NCBI GenBank assembly: GCA_002286715.1
Contig: NSJX01000013.1
Location: 418,625 to 482,624 of the forward strand
Length of the DNA stretch: 64,000 nt
Direction: 5' to 3'
DNA from: Dentipellis sp. KUC8613
Taxonomy: Eukaryota; Basidiomycota; Agaricomycetes; Russulales; Hericiaceae
Shown here: positions 45,710 through 57,900 of the stretch, in pieces
How positions within the stretch are numbered: the first letter of the stretch is position 1
Layout: each line of letters begins with the position of its first letter
Notes under the pieces: generated by a model
The model's input: the letters and a program-made list of their open reading frames with translations, nothing else
Databases searched by the model: none
Told to the model about the DNA's origin: nothing
Position numbers and translations under genes: made by a program

Positions 45710-46234
45710 ATGCTCCGCTACATCCTCCTTCCCGCCCTCATGGCGCTCAACCTAGGCGGCACCGCCCGCGGCGCGCCTGCACCCACCCCGCACGCCCTCG
45801 CCGCCCGCCACCCCGCGCCCGTGCCCATGCCCTTCCTGCACCCCGCGCCGATCTCGCGCCGCAGCAGCCCCGTGCACCTCACGTCCGTGCCCGCCAACGA
45901 GCTCGGCCACAAGCGCGGCATGTCCGCCGTCCCCACCATCCCCATGGGCCCCGACCCCGAGGCAGACGTGCCCGCCGCGCTCAAGTCCCGCCAGATGGAC
46001 AGAAACCACGACTGGGCCGGCCACCCGCAGGGCGCCACGCTCGCGCCCGAGACGCAGCCCGATCCCCCGGCTGAAGCGAAGGCCCCGGCGACGAAGGCGA
46101 AGAGGGAGGACGCCGCGCCGGCGGACAAGCCCGCGCCTGGGCCAGGAGGGGTGCCGAAGCTGAACACGAAGGATCCGGTTCAGGCTCAGATCAATGGCAA
46201 CAGCATCCCGCCCAAGCTTCCTGGTGGCGCGTAG
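45710..46234 (+). CDS. Pro/Ala-rich secreted protein with dibasic sites
   Basis: A single exon of 174 residues. The signal peptide (MLRYILLPALMALNLGGTAR, then GAPAP) is followed by a Pro/Ala/His-rich mature protein with no cysteine. Basic pairs occur at intervals (SRRSS, HKRGM, TKAKRED), as in Kex2-processed precursors. A short motif NHDWAGHPQGATLAPE and the tail PVQAQINGNSIPPKLPGGA look less repetitive and may be the functional parts. The reading frame is GC-rich with strong third-position G/C, typical of coding DNA here. No family was recognised; it could be a peptide precursor or cell-wall protein. Start context is gccATGC. Confidence 0.65.
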   Translation: MLRYILLPALMALNLGGTARGAPAPTPHALAARHPAPVPMPFLHPAPISRRSSPVHLTSVPANELGHKRGMSAVPTIPMGPDPEADVPAALKSRQMDRNHDWAGHPQGATLAPETQPDPPAEAKAPATKAKREDAAPADKPAPGPGGVPKLNTKDPVQAQINGNSIPPKLPGGA

Positions 46235-46565
46235 AAAGTTTCGTTCGTTTGTGATGTCAGTTGAGGGTTATGAGATGGGTGTCCGATCTATTTGCCTGTA
46301 TGTATTGTGAGGATTCTGGTGTTCAGTGTTTATAATACCCATGGAGTTGTGTTTGATTCTGGGTGACTCTACGATCGCGTCTGCGTGTGTCCATGTGAAA
46401 CAGATACTTGCCTGAAGACAGCAGCACTAGGATGGGCCACTTGGATCTAACCTGAGGAAATCAAATCAGAAAAGCAAGCCGTTGGCGCCCGTACTAGATT
46501 GATCATGCTAGTGTACAATAGGATAGCCCCGTCAAATATAAACACATAGAACACAGAGCCGGCCA
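46235..46565. other. Tail-to-tail intergenic stretch
   Basis: 3' flanks of the secreted protein gene (+) and the Bax-inhibitor gene (-). Nothing else recognised. Confidence 0.5.
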
Positions 46566-47853
46566 TTACTGCTCCTGAGAGTTGCTGAGCAGGCGCAGAA
46601 TGTTGAGGACTGGGAGAAAGGATGTCAGATAATTATTAATGGTATTGAAGAGAATATAGCTCACAAAGATTGATGAAACTGGGGGCAGAAGAGGCAGCCA
46701 GTGAGTAAAAGAATTGGAACAAGATGGAAAGACCACATACTCAAGGTAAAGACTGATGGCGCCCATGATGTACTCATCGGGAGACAGCCTCGCGTTGATG
46801 ATGTAGGTATCGTAGACGATGTATCCACTGAAAAGCAGTGTGCCTCCAATAGCGAAGACGAGGTCCATTGTCTTGCCGAATGGGAAGATAATACCGACAA
46901 GGCCAGTCATCACTTCAAATGTTCAGTCAGAACATGAATAGAACGTGATTAAAGACAACGTACAGAGAGCGATAAGACCCCCGAACAGCCAAGGTCCCAT
47001 TCCAGAGAAGTCATACTGAAATCGCAGGTCAGTCGCAATTCAGATGTGAAGAATAACTTTAAGAACGTACTTTGGATTGGAAGGTGAACAACGTCAGACC
47101 CAGGAACACCCCAGTTGTGATGAGCAACGCCTGCAATACGACGGTATTGTTGTAGAACGCGGTCACAACGCCAAGCGTGAAGGCTTCCAGAAGGGTGAAG
47201 AACGTGAGCAAGACAATGTTCAGCGGGTGGCTGTGGCGCTTCCAGTAGAGCAGGCCGAGGACGACGAGGGTACCAAACAAAGGAACGTAGAACGTCCAGA
47301 TGCTGCGCACACGCACATGATGATTAACAAGGTTCGCGAAGTAGTGCTTTGCAAGACATACTGGCTCTGAACCCATAACACGGCACTCGGCGATTGCGAG
47401 ATGACGCCACCGACGATGGTCGTTGCGACCTGCAGGCGATATGGTCAACAAAAGACGGACAAGCGCTTGCAAAAATCTCACGATTTGGCAGACTAGAGCG
47501 AGTAGAGAAATCAGCAACGGCCTTCCGCGGTATATTCCCTACAAACTTACAAAGAATGGTGTACACCTTCCTCACGAAGGCATTCCGAATTTCAGGGGAG
47601 CTCTCCGAAACCGTGACACCATACTAGATCCACCCAGTCAGCATGAAACATCAGCGATCCGAGTCTCCAAGCTCACCTTGAAGTCGTCTGGCAAATCTCC
47701 AGGCCGTGGCTGGTCGTAAATGCCGCCTGAGCTGGGGCCCGCATCGCCAAACCTCGGGCTGCCCAACAACGGCTCGGAACTCTCGTCGTGGGCGTTGTTC
47801 TTCGTCGCGGGCGTCGCGCCGTATGACGGTGGGGGGACTGGGTACTGACTCAT
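46566..47853 (-). CDS. BXI1: Bax-inhibitor-1 / TMBIM (LFG) family membrane protein
   Basis: Nine exons: complement(join(46566..46609, 46665..46678, 46741..46912, 46964..47015, 47071..47302, 47362..47429, 47482..47492, 47551..47623, 47677..47853)), 280 residues. TMBIM proteins are seven-helix ER or vacuole membrane proteins that leak calcium and modulate stress-induced death. A Pro-rich cytosolic N-terminus (SQYPVPPPSYGATPATKN) is followed by IRNAFVRKVYTILFCQIVAT, a series of hydrophobic helices, LTLFTFQSKYDFSGMG, and SPDEYIMGAISLYLDFINLF with the conserved acidic residues of the pore. Exons of 11 nt (47482-47492) and 14 nt (46665-46678) are needed to keep the family sequence in frame. All phases close. 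Confidence 0.92.
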
Positions 47854-48829
47854 ATTCGATACGTTCGGTGGTGTGAAGGAGAGGAGGTGGTCGAGACAAG
47901 AGTGCGATTGTGCGAGGGGCGATCGTAAGCCTAGTTGTGAGGCGGTGATGCGATGACGTTTTCGGAACTAGTTCTCACGGATGCTAATTCTGGAACATGC
48001 TGGCCTCGCTCTACGTCGACGCTTGCAGGCCATGGTTGGCCATGGACTAGTTGAATACATGATAATACTCTGCCGGTGGCATCACTGCAACTCTGCAAAC
48101 TTTCGAGTGTTGGTTGGAGAGATTTCCAGTGGATGAAGAAAGTCCACGAGGGGAAAAATGGACGATCGGAAGAATCACGAGCTCGCGCCTTCGGTTCATG
48201 CAGTCTCTCGTAGAGAAAGAATATCGAGTCTGATTCGTTGATCGATGGCGTTCTGGTTGGTCTACTGAGGAAACAGCGGACCATGGTGTTGGTTTTCTCA
48301 ACACCGACCCGCCCCGTTGTGTTATTCAGATGATTCAGAAGCCGCTGTGTTGGGCGCGCTGTTCAAGCATCGGCCATACCTCGGCCATACCACCGAGCCC
48401 GAAGGAAGTATCTTCAGGAGAGAGAAGGGCATGGTTCTTGCCACCAGCTGGTAAGTACGACGCTCTCTTCGAGTGAAAAAGTGACGCTCTGAACCGGACA
48501 GCGTAGGTGCAGGTTGTCCATTTTTAGGCTCACGTCCGTACGACTAAGCATCGAGCTTTCATGACGGGACATCTTTATGTCATTGTGCCATGCCAGTCGA
48601 GCACCTCCTCAAGATCAATGTCCAAGGCCCCGCCCTTTTAAGGTCAGCAGGTGTACACATGGAACTCAGTATCTGCCCATGCTGACGAAGCCGCACACTA
48701 ATCGCTATATAAGTGAGCGCTGAACCACCACAATGACCCCCCATTCAGCGCCGCACCCCCTCGCTGCTCGACCTCCACCGGAATCAGATAGATACCTCGC
48801 GATCTGCCGTATAGGTTTCATTTGACACC
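47854..48829. promoter_or_regulatory. Divergent intergenic region (BXI1 / GST)
   Basis: Nearly 1 kb between divergent starts, with no gene recognised. Presumed to hold both promoters; no TATA box was assigned. Confidence 0.4.
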
Positions 48830-50202
48830 ATGGAGAAAGAAAATGGTTCGTACAAGAGGGCACCGTCGAGGTTCAGGAATGTCATAGAGCAGGGTGGAAG
48901 ATTCCCACCGGAAACTGGTACGTGTTTTTGCGGCTTGGACGCGTTCACCTGGCTGAAACGAGGTCCCATGCTTCACCAAGACCGATATCACCTATACGTC
49001 TCATACGCGTGCCGTGAGTGCGCTCCTTGAGATGCCTTTACTAATCATTGACACTAGCCGTGTCTCTATCTCTAGCCTGGGCCTCGCGCACACTAATCAT
49101 GCGCAAGCTCAAGGGCCTTGAGTTCATTGGTGCGCACCACGCCGCCCGCACATCTGACAAACCTCTCAACGTCACGACGGCACCTGGCAGGTGTCACCGT
49201 CGTATCGCCTAGAATGGGGCCAGACGGATGGCCATTCGCACCAGTCGACGACTACCCCGGTGCCGAGCCCGACCCACTCTACAACTCCCGCCTCGTCAAG
49301 GACCTCTACCTCCGCGCGGACCCGGGCTATGTCGGGAAGTACACCGTGCCGGTGCTCTGGGACAAGAAGCAGCACACGATCGTCAACAACGAGTCCGCGG
49401 ACATCACCCGGATGTTCAACTACGCGTTCAACGACGGCCTCCCTGCGCACCTCGCCGCGCTCGATTTCTACCCGCCCGAGCTGCGCGGCGAGATCGACGC
49501 GCTGGAGGCCTGGATGTACGATGATATCAACAGTGCGCATGCCCTCATGCATTGCAAGCTCGACGTACTGACGTGAATCCGCGGCGCGGTGGTAGATGGG
49601 GTGTACAAGGTCGGCTTCGCGGCGACGTTTAGTGCGTACCGCGACGCACTGCTATCGCTTTTTGACGCGCTCGACCGCATCGAGAACATGCTCTCGGGAA
49701 AGGTGTACCTTGTCGGCGACCGTCTCACCGAGGCGGATATCAGGCTCTACGTCACGATGGTCAGTCGACGGTGTTCTATCTCGACCGGGTGTCGGCGTTA
49801 ATGCGTGGGTGGCTCGGGACGTCCGATAGGTACGGTTTGATGTTGCGTATGTCGGGCGGTTCAACTGCAACATCAGGACTGTGCGCGGCGGGTACCCCAA
49901 CATCCATCTGTACGTCTTTAGTCTTTTCCCTCCTCCGTTATTTCCCTTTGTCCAATATGATGTTGATCTAACACACGTATCACAGGTGGTTGCGCAGATT
50001 GTACTGGAAACACGACGCGTTCCAGTCTACTACAGATTTTCAGCATATCAAGACAGGGTATTACTCCTTGAAATCCATGGTATGTGGACGTTTCTGTTAT
50101 CGAATTGCTTGCTTAAGCGGCTGACTTATTCATTCTGCATTGCAGCGTACTGAGTCGCCGTTTGTGCCCATAGGTCCCGTGCCCCACATTGAGCCGCTGT
50201 GA
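48830..50202 (+). CDS. Glutathionyl-hydroquinone reductase (GST xi / Ecm4-YqjG type)
   Basis: Eight exons: join(48830..48917, 48981..49013, 49076..49129, 49191..49532, 49596..49759, 49830..49909, 49986..50079, 50146..50202), 303 residues. These enzymes reduce glutathionyl-hydroquinones, useful in detoxifying aromatic breakdown products. The N-terminal thioredoxin-like fold begins with the family RFRNVIEQGGRFPPE and carries the catalytic cysteine Cys40 in YACPWASRT. Then follow TVPVLWDKKQHTIVNNES, the helical GST-C domain (VYLVGDRLTEADIRLYVTMV, RFDVAYVGRFNCN), and the C-terminal HIKTGYYSLKSM block. Splicing between exons 2 and 3 creates the CPW motif. No signal peptide; cytosolic. Confidence 0.92.
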
Positions 50203-51544
50203 TTATCTGAGCCGCTGATTGACTGTTATGCTTTGTACTTCTTCCTTCCTTTTCCTCGCTGTATTGGAATCATCGTCATTTAGAATCGTTATATATACCC
50301 TTGCAGGATGCTTAAATTCTCTCAGTAGAAGACCGTGTCGTAAAATTGAATCGCACGACGACTTCCTCGTAGACAACGATGCCGACCTACCCCCGCCGAG
50401 GGCTAGCGGACAAATTTACGCACGAGCTTGAGAGTACCGCGGCTGTAGCCGTTCAAGAAGAATACCGATGGCTTCGAGAGAAAGATGACTGATATGCCGC
50501 CATGACGGAGTCTGCACGTAACTGCATGACGGCAATGAGCATTGATTGGGTTCATTTCCCTTGCATCGCATATGCGAATGGAGACCGGCTGTTCAGCCTC
50601 CGCGTGCCTTCGGTTTCGTCCGATGTGTAACGTGTAAATGTCGCGAACGTCGTGTATCGAAAGCATTCGTATACCGCCTGGCACGACTTGAATATGGTAG
50701 AGTTCTATATCGTTGTCAAGACCAGCCGTGCGAGCACAGCTCGACTCACCGATTATACCCTCGTCCGATGCACTCCATTCAATTGTCTCAACAGGTGAAA
50801 TCGTACATGAGCAGTGTCCTGTGACTAAAGTTCAAAAAAGATATACCTGTCCGCAAACCAGAAGAATCAATTGCTTCGAATTTTGCCCATACTGTATAAG
50901 CCTAGACCAAAGGCGGAATCAAAGCTACGGCGTGAGATGGACGGGTTCCCATGATGCTTGATCTGCTTAGAATACCACAGTGCGGAATCGCCGGCGTCGT
51001 CTGTCATGGGACGCGTTACCTCCGGTAGACGGTGGAATATGATGACCGGGGGCTCTCGCTACTAAGATTTATCGTTGTGAGTAGCAAGCAGCGTAAGATT
51101 TCGACAATTATAAGTTTACGAGTCTTTCGTACGATAGTGCCACCGAGGAAAGAGTTTTTCAGAGCTCTGAGGGAGTTTCGCGTCGAGAGGTGGAGTTTCA
51201 CGAATCTGCGCTGGCTGGAAAAGAGGAGAAAAAGGACGTAAAACCCACCCTTATGACAATGTGGGTCTTGCAATCTTGCAGCGATGACAGACCGCTGTTC
51301 TGGATGGGGTCAATGGTCATGGTCAATTTGAAGAGTTCAAAGGCCGCGGCCGAGAAGCTGGGTCACTGCAATTATTCCTGACGTAAAGCAGTATTTTTCG
51401 TTGGGCGCCTCATCCATTGGTCTACTACTCTCACGTTCTGTACGGTGCGTAGTTGCGTTGGTCTCCTCTCCTTCATATGTTCTCATATACTGTTCCAAAC
51501 CCCTCTCCAGATAGCGGAGTCACAGTGTCTCGTGGTGTTTCAAG
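50203..51544. other. 1.3-kb gap, nothing recognised
   Basis: Only short frames on both strands; composition is near neutral. The last 100 bp are the presumed promoter and leader of the LYAR-type gene. Confidence 0.45.
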
Positions 51545-52782
51545 ATGGTCTCATTTCAGTGCGCCTCGCTTTTGATATCGTCGAAGGCTAAGCTTGCTAA
51601 TGTCCTTCCCACTTCGCAGGTGTGACGGTTAGGCTTCCTGTCGGGATTCTCTTTCTCAACCCGAGTCAAATCTGACTCTTGTGCAAAGGTTGCTCGGATG
51701 TCGTGAAAAAACCCAAGTTGGACCAACACCGCGTAAAATGCCATGCAACATTCACCTGCATCGACTGCAGTACGACGTTCGCCGGACCCGCAGAATACAA
51801 GGGGCACACATCATGCATCAGCGAGGCTGAGAAGTACCAAAAGTCCCTGTACAAGGGACCCAAAACTGTGCGTCAGTATACCCTCCAATCCCTCCATGTT
51901 GTCTAACGCCCGCGACAGGGCCAAGGCAACGTCCAGAACCGTAGCGGCCCCCGTGGTGGCAACATGCCCAATCGGACAAACGCACAAAACGGCAGTGGTA
52001 AGTACCAGCCATCGTACGAGGCCGCGAAGCCGTCATGGGCGCAAGGCCGGCCTCCGACACGCTATCAGGCGACGGGCGCTAACAGCACTCCTCTGGGCAC
52101 GCCCACGCGGATGTCCCCCGTTGACCCTTCTCCAGTTCCTGAGCCGCACGCGAATGGGAATGCTGCCAGTGCGAATGGCACGAATGGAACGGAGAAGAAG
52201 CGGAAGGCGAATAACGAAGAGGTGCGTGAATCAGTACCATTTTGAGTGCCGTTTGCTGACGCTGTCTCTCAGGGTGAGGAGGAGCGAAAATCGAAGAAGG
52301 CGAAGGGAGGCGCTGTGGCGGAGGCAAAACCCACCGAGGAACCAGTAGGCGAGAGCTCGAAGTCGAAAGCGGAAGGGAAAGGTAAGAAGGACAAGAAGAG
52401 CAAGAAGGACAAGAAAAAGGGCGACGCAGCTGAGGATGCTGTAGCCAAGCAGGACTCAGCAGATGGTGAGAAGAAGAAGAAAGAGAAAAAGGCTAAGGAG
52501 AGCAAGAAGGCAGCGGAGGAATCGCAGGAGGTGAAGGAGGCGGGCGAAGTGCGGGAATCTGGGAAAAAGAAACACAAGAAGGACAAGGCAAGAGAAGCTG
52601 AGGAAGCGGAGGCCAAGGAAGATTCTGAGATTGTCGATGCTGCCCACGAAAAGAAGAAGAGCAAGAAGCGAAAGTCGGACGCAGCAGGTGTGGATGCTAT
52701 TTCAGACGCTGAAGTGGAAAAGAAGCAGAAAAAAGAGAAGAAGAAAAAGGAAAAGAAAGTCAAGGAGGCTGAGTCTTCTTGA
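51545..52782 (+). CDS. LYAR-type zinc-finger nucleolar protein
   Basis: Five exons: join(51545..51558, 51620..51627, 51689..51867, 51919..52221, 52273..52782), 337 residues. LYAR-family proteins act in the nucleolus in rRNA transcription and pre-rRNA processing. The N-terminal double zinc finger reads MVSFQCDGCSDVVKKPKLDQ with CxxC, followed by HRVKC and then CIDCSTTFAGPAEYKGHTSC. Its first ligand Cys is coded by an 8-nt exon (51620-51627), without which the frame fails. The central part is Gly/Asn/Pro-rich. The C-terminal 170 residues are almost only Lys, Glu, Ala and Ser, with KKDKKSKKDKKK-like nuclear or nucleolar localisation runs. The family call rests on the finger spacing. Confidence 0.88.
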
Positions 52783-53161
52783 CGAGGATTCCTCACCTTA
52801 TCTTCTTTTTGTCTTTATCGCTTGGGTAGCTATGGATCTTGAGTGCTTTGCTGATCGGCAGACGCGCGCCTTGCTCACTATACGCTGTGCTTCTGTCACC
52901 AGCCCGAGCATAGGATACTGTTCGAAGCAGTGTGTGCTTTATTGAATCGAGACTGTTGTCTGCTGTACCTGCCCATGTCGACGTCTATGCTGGGTTGGTA
53001 AAATCTGGTAAAATGCACCCAGGCCGCAGGCGTGTTGGTCAATTGAAAACACGTGTCGGATCACGTGTGGACGTGTATATAGAAATCGATGCCGGAAGCA
53101 GCTCTTGTTGCCCTTCTGCCAGTGCTCCCTTGCCCTCGAACACCGTCTCTACCCTTTCGCC
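52783..53161. other. Intergenic between LYAR-type gene and ATG3
   Basis: 3' flank of the LYAR-type gene and presumed ATG3 promoter. No distinct element recognised. Confidence 0.45.
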
Positions 53162-54595
53162 ATGCAACACTTACTCCAGGTCAGTCGAATTCTCTGGACT
53201 TTACTCGCAATCTGACGATGGGCTTTGCTAGCAACAAATCTGGGCAGTTCGTGACTATCTGAGCCCTGTGAGCAATTAACGCCACGACTCGCCTCAACTA
53301 CGTCCTGATATCCACGTTACAGGTGCTCAAGGAGAGTAAATTCAAGGAGCACGGAAGGATTACACCTGGTGAGGGCTCAAACTATTGCTCACGCGACCGT
53401 TCTCTTACATGAGGTCGCATGAATAGAGGAGTTCGTGGCAGCGGGCGATTTCTTGACATACAAGTTCCCCGTGTGGACATGGTTAGCATGAGATCTTCTT
53501 GAGGGAATTTCGTAAATTGATAAAGTCTTTCATTCTAGGGAGAAAGGCGACGCATCGAAAGCACGCGATTACCTTCCTGGCGACAAGCAATACCTTGTTA
53601 CGCGCGGTGTCCCTTGCCTTCGTCGCGCGACATCTCTCGCCTACACAGACGCGGACGAGGATGCTGAACGCCTTCTTTCTTTCGGAGACACTTCGTCAAC
53701 CGGAAATGAGGCGGATGAATGGGTGGAGACGCACGCCGGGCGCCAGTCCAATTTCGATTCAGCGGCAAACCCAGGTGTTATAGACGACATACCCGATCTT
53801 GACGGCCCGACTCACGACGGAGATGGATTATCGGGAGCCATTGGCAGCATGTCCCTTGGGGATGGCAAGGGTGCAAGTGAGACGCCTGATCTAGACGACA
53901 TCCCGGATATGGAGGAGGATCTCGAGGAGGGAGTGGATGAGGCAACTGCACCGAAACCTGCTGCGGCCCCAAGTAAGATCGTAGATGCAGGGTAAGTGCA
54001 ATCGACATTTCCAATGCGAGGTTGCTGATTGGTGATCATAGTGAGGTGGAGGTCGCTAAGGGCAACCTGCTGCAAGTGAGGACGTACGACGTCATGATCA
54101 CTTATGACAAGTGGTATCAGACGCCCAGGATCTGGCTTCTTGGGTATGATGAGGTACGCTCGTCCTAACCAGGAACTTGTGCTATTGTTAACGACGTCCA
54201 TGCAGAACCGGACACCCTTGACGCCACCTCAGATCTTCCAAGATGTGTCTGCAGAGCACGCCTTCAAAACCGTTACCATCGAGCCATTCCCACACCTCCC
54301 ATCCCTGCAAGCTGCATCCGTCCACCCATGCAAACATGCTAGCGTGATGAAGAAGGTCATCGAACGAATGAACGCCGGTGTCGTGGAGGAGCAGAAAGCT
54401 CAACGCAAGAGCGCGAACTCCAAGGATGGCAAGAAGAAATGGTTTGTGCGACGAGGTAGTGGGAACGGCAAAGAAGAGAAGGCTGAAGAAGAGGAAATCG
54501 AGGGCATGCGTGTCGACTTCTATCTCGTCGTCTTCCTCAAGTTCATTGCCTCCATCGTGCCGACCATCGAGGTCGACTCTACTACTGCTTTTTGA
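53162..54595 (+). CDS. ATG3: Autophagy E2-like conjugating enzyme ATG3
   Basis: Seven exons: join(53162..53179, 53232..53267, 53323..53368, 53427..53481, 53539..53991, 54042..54153, 54206..54595), 369 residues. Atg3 conjugates the ubiquitin-like Atg8 to phosphatidylethanolamine on the phagophore. The N-terminal helix and first strand read [43 protein letters not shown]. An acidic flexible region follows ([15 protein letters not shown]). The E2 core has [20 protein letters not shown], and the catalytic cysteine is Cys282 in [14 protein letters not shown]. The C-terminus is [17 protein letters not shown]. The first coding exon is only 18 nt. Every phase closes; length is close to other fungal Atg3 proteins. 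Confidence 0.95.
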
Positions 54596-54975
54596 TTTAA
54601 TGTTTCATATAGATTGAGGGGAAGTGTAACAGGAATTAAACAAGACAAATGGGACGTTATACCCAACGGTCTCAGGGCCACCTTCCCTCTGTCGTACTGT
54701 ACTATGATGCATCCACAGTGACTCTGTATGTTTTAGAATACTTGACAATACGTATCTGCTATCCCATTACATATTATCACTGCCTCTTCTGAGTCACGAT
54801 GAATCGTGATGAGGTTGAACTTGAACCTGACTTGACAAAAGCGCGTCGGGCACGTCGGTGTTGCTCCTCGGAAGGCACGTGTCAAGGTACCCTTGCCAGA
54901 CGCGAGCGCGCCGCGCCAGTCGACAACCCGGACGAGCACTGGCGACTCTGGCAGACACACCGTAGCCACTTGACG
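54596..54975. other. Intergenic upstream of CLC gene
   Basis: ATG3 3' flank followed by the CLC leader. An in-frame ATG at 54799 could extend the CLC protein by 59 residues, but that segment is low in coding character. Confidence 0.45.
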
Positions 54976-57900
54976 ATGCCAGTGGATACCCAAGCATTGG
55001 ATGAAGATGAACTGAATCAATTCCGGTGCGTACACTACTTCTGCTGCTTATTGACAGGCTTGATGCTTACCCAACGAAGGCGCTATGAGGACTTCACCAC
55101 CATCGGTATGTAGTGACGCTATTCGGAGGCCCTTTGACGTATTGAATAGAAGGTGGAACGAAGACTGGATAGAAGACTCTATCATTGAACGCAACAGACG
55201 GCTCAGGACTGCGAAAGATGTGTACGCGTCTCATCGAGGGCCAAACGGCGAGATCACGCTCCGATGGCTCTGGTCACAAATTCGAAGACTATTCGAAGCC
55301 GGGCAGACATGGCTTGTGGTGAGCATTGTTGGTGAGTGTTGAAACGTTCACTGGTCCGAAAACACGTCTCAAAGGGACCACAGGTGCATGCATCGGGGTT
55401 AATGCTGCAATCATCTCCATCGTAACGGAGTGGCTGTCTGATATCAAAATGGGCTACTGCTCAGACGGCTGGTGGATAAACCAGCAGTTCTGTTGCTGGG
55501 AGGTAGAAGACACTGAAGGCGACGCTTGTGATTCGTGGCATCCGTGGAGTACTTTCGTAGTCGCGCGGTGGTTTATCTATGTTTGCTTCGCCGTACGTCG
55601 TGCCGTTCACCTTGCCAATGTTATACTCATCCAATCCGCTTCAGGGTGCCTTCTCTTTCACCGCAGCTCGTCTGGTCAAGTCGTTGGCCAAGTATGCCGC
55701 GGGTTCTGGTATCTCAGAGATCAAATGTATTCTCGCAGGATTCGTTATGAGGGGATTCCTTGGCTTTTGGACATTTCTTATCAAGAGTTTGACGCTGGTA
55801 TGATTCTTCAATCCCTCTTATGTCTACATACTCAATGCATGCCGTCAGCCTCTTGTAATAGCCTCTGGTCTGTCCGTCGGCAAAGAAGGCCCCTCCGTGC
55901 ACATGGCTTGCGCCGTGGGGCACCTTATAGCCAGTCTGTTCAGTAAATTCTCGCGTAGTCAAGGTGAGTTCTGTGAGCCTCCATACAGCGACGTCATTGA
56001 TAACAATGGATAAAGGGAAGATGAGAGATATTCTAACAGCAAGCAGTGCTGCTGGTGTTGCCGTTGCTTTTGGCTCCCCGATCGGAGGAGTACTGTTCTC
56101 TATCGAAGTATGCATGTCGTTTTGCATTCAGCAATAATACTCATGGCGCTCTCGAAGGAAATGAGCCAAACATTCAGCATCAAGACAATGTGGAGGAGTT
56201 TCCTTTGCGCCTTGGTTGCGACCGTCACTTTATCGGTACGCGGTTTCAAAATATATTGTAGAACACAGCTACATTGCTTTTAGGCCATGAATCCTTTCCG
56301 GACAGGAAAGCTCGTATTGTTCCAGGTCACGTATGATAGAGATTGGCATTTCTTCGAGATTCTGTTTTTCATCATTCTCGGTGTATTCGGGGTAAGCCGT
56401 CGCAAATCGTCTGATTCGTTCTGTCTGACTTCGACTTGATCTAGGGACTATACGGTGCTCTTGTCATCAAACTCAACATGAAATGGGCGGCATTGCGCCG
56501 CAAATACCTTGCCGACCACGGTATTGCGGAAGCCGTCACGTTGGCAGTGATCACTGCAATGATTGGATACTTCAATCGTTTCTTGCGTATCGACATGACT
56601 GAGAGCATGTCCATACTCTTTCGAGAATGCGACAATGGCGGCGACTACGAAAATCTCTGCCAGTAAAGTCGTTTCTGGTATCATGCATTGAAGTGGCTTG
56701 ACATCTGCTGTTAGGACTTCTGCGCAATGGGAGATGGCGAACTCACTCTTTCTGGCCACCTTCATAAGGATCATCCTTGTGATTATCTCGTATGGATGCA
56801 AGGTACCAGCTGGAATCTTCGTGCCGTCCATGGCGATTGGGGCCAGCTTCGGTCGCATGGTGGGTATCATGGTGAAGGCCCTGAACCGGTTCGTGTATCT
56901 GCATGTTGATATCATAAAGCGGTAAGTTAATCACGTCGACGCAGTGCTCACCCGGATTCTGGCATATTCTCTGTCTGTCAACCCGACGTGCCTTGTATAA
57001 CTCCAGGAACATATGCTTTTCTTGGCGCTGCAGCGGCACTGAGGTATGTGTCTTTAGTGCTCTATCTCTACACTTTAATGAGATTCGGATAAGTGGCGTG
57101 ATGCGAATCACTGTCACTGTAGTAGTCATCATGTTCGAGCTCACTGGCGCGTTGACCTATATCTTACCCACAATGGTAACGGCCTATTCTTTTTACATCG
57201 TTCATGCTCTGATGCACGACATTCACCATAGATTGTATTGCTGGTGACGAAAGCTGTCGGTGATTTATTAGGTGTCACCGGGATCGCAGATGAAGCTATT
57301 CGTTTCAATGGGTATCCATTCCTGGAGAAAGATGAGCATGTATATGATGTCGCTGGTATGTGTTTGCACGACATCTCTCTGAGCTATTTCCCTCATAAAG
57401 GTTTAGTTTCTCAAGTGATGAGGAGAGATCTGTACACTCTTCGAGCCTCTGGGATGACTCTTCATGACGTTGGTAAGAATAAGACTGCGAATGCAGTCTC
57501 CGTGTTCTCAACCACATCATAGAGGAGTTCCTAGCAAGTACCACAGTGAAGGGCTTCCCCATAATCACCGACGAAAATACTAGGACTCTAGCCGGTTACA
57601 TCGAAAGGGCGGAGCTTCGTTTTGTAATAGGAAAGTCAATCCCTCGTAGCATCTCAGGCATTATTAACGAATACCCATTTCTAGACCGCGCGCGCCGACT
57701 GGAAGACCTAACACCAGACATTTTGTGTCAGTTCGTTCCTGATCCTTCGGAACAAGGGGACACCAATTGGTCTGCAATTGGCATCGACGAGGATGTATCT
57801 GCGAATATCCTCCATGCAACAGCAACACCGGGTGTCCTCAAGATATGGCCATGGGTGAACCAGGTATGAAATCCTATTCGGTCGTATGAAAGTTTACTCA

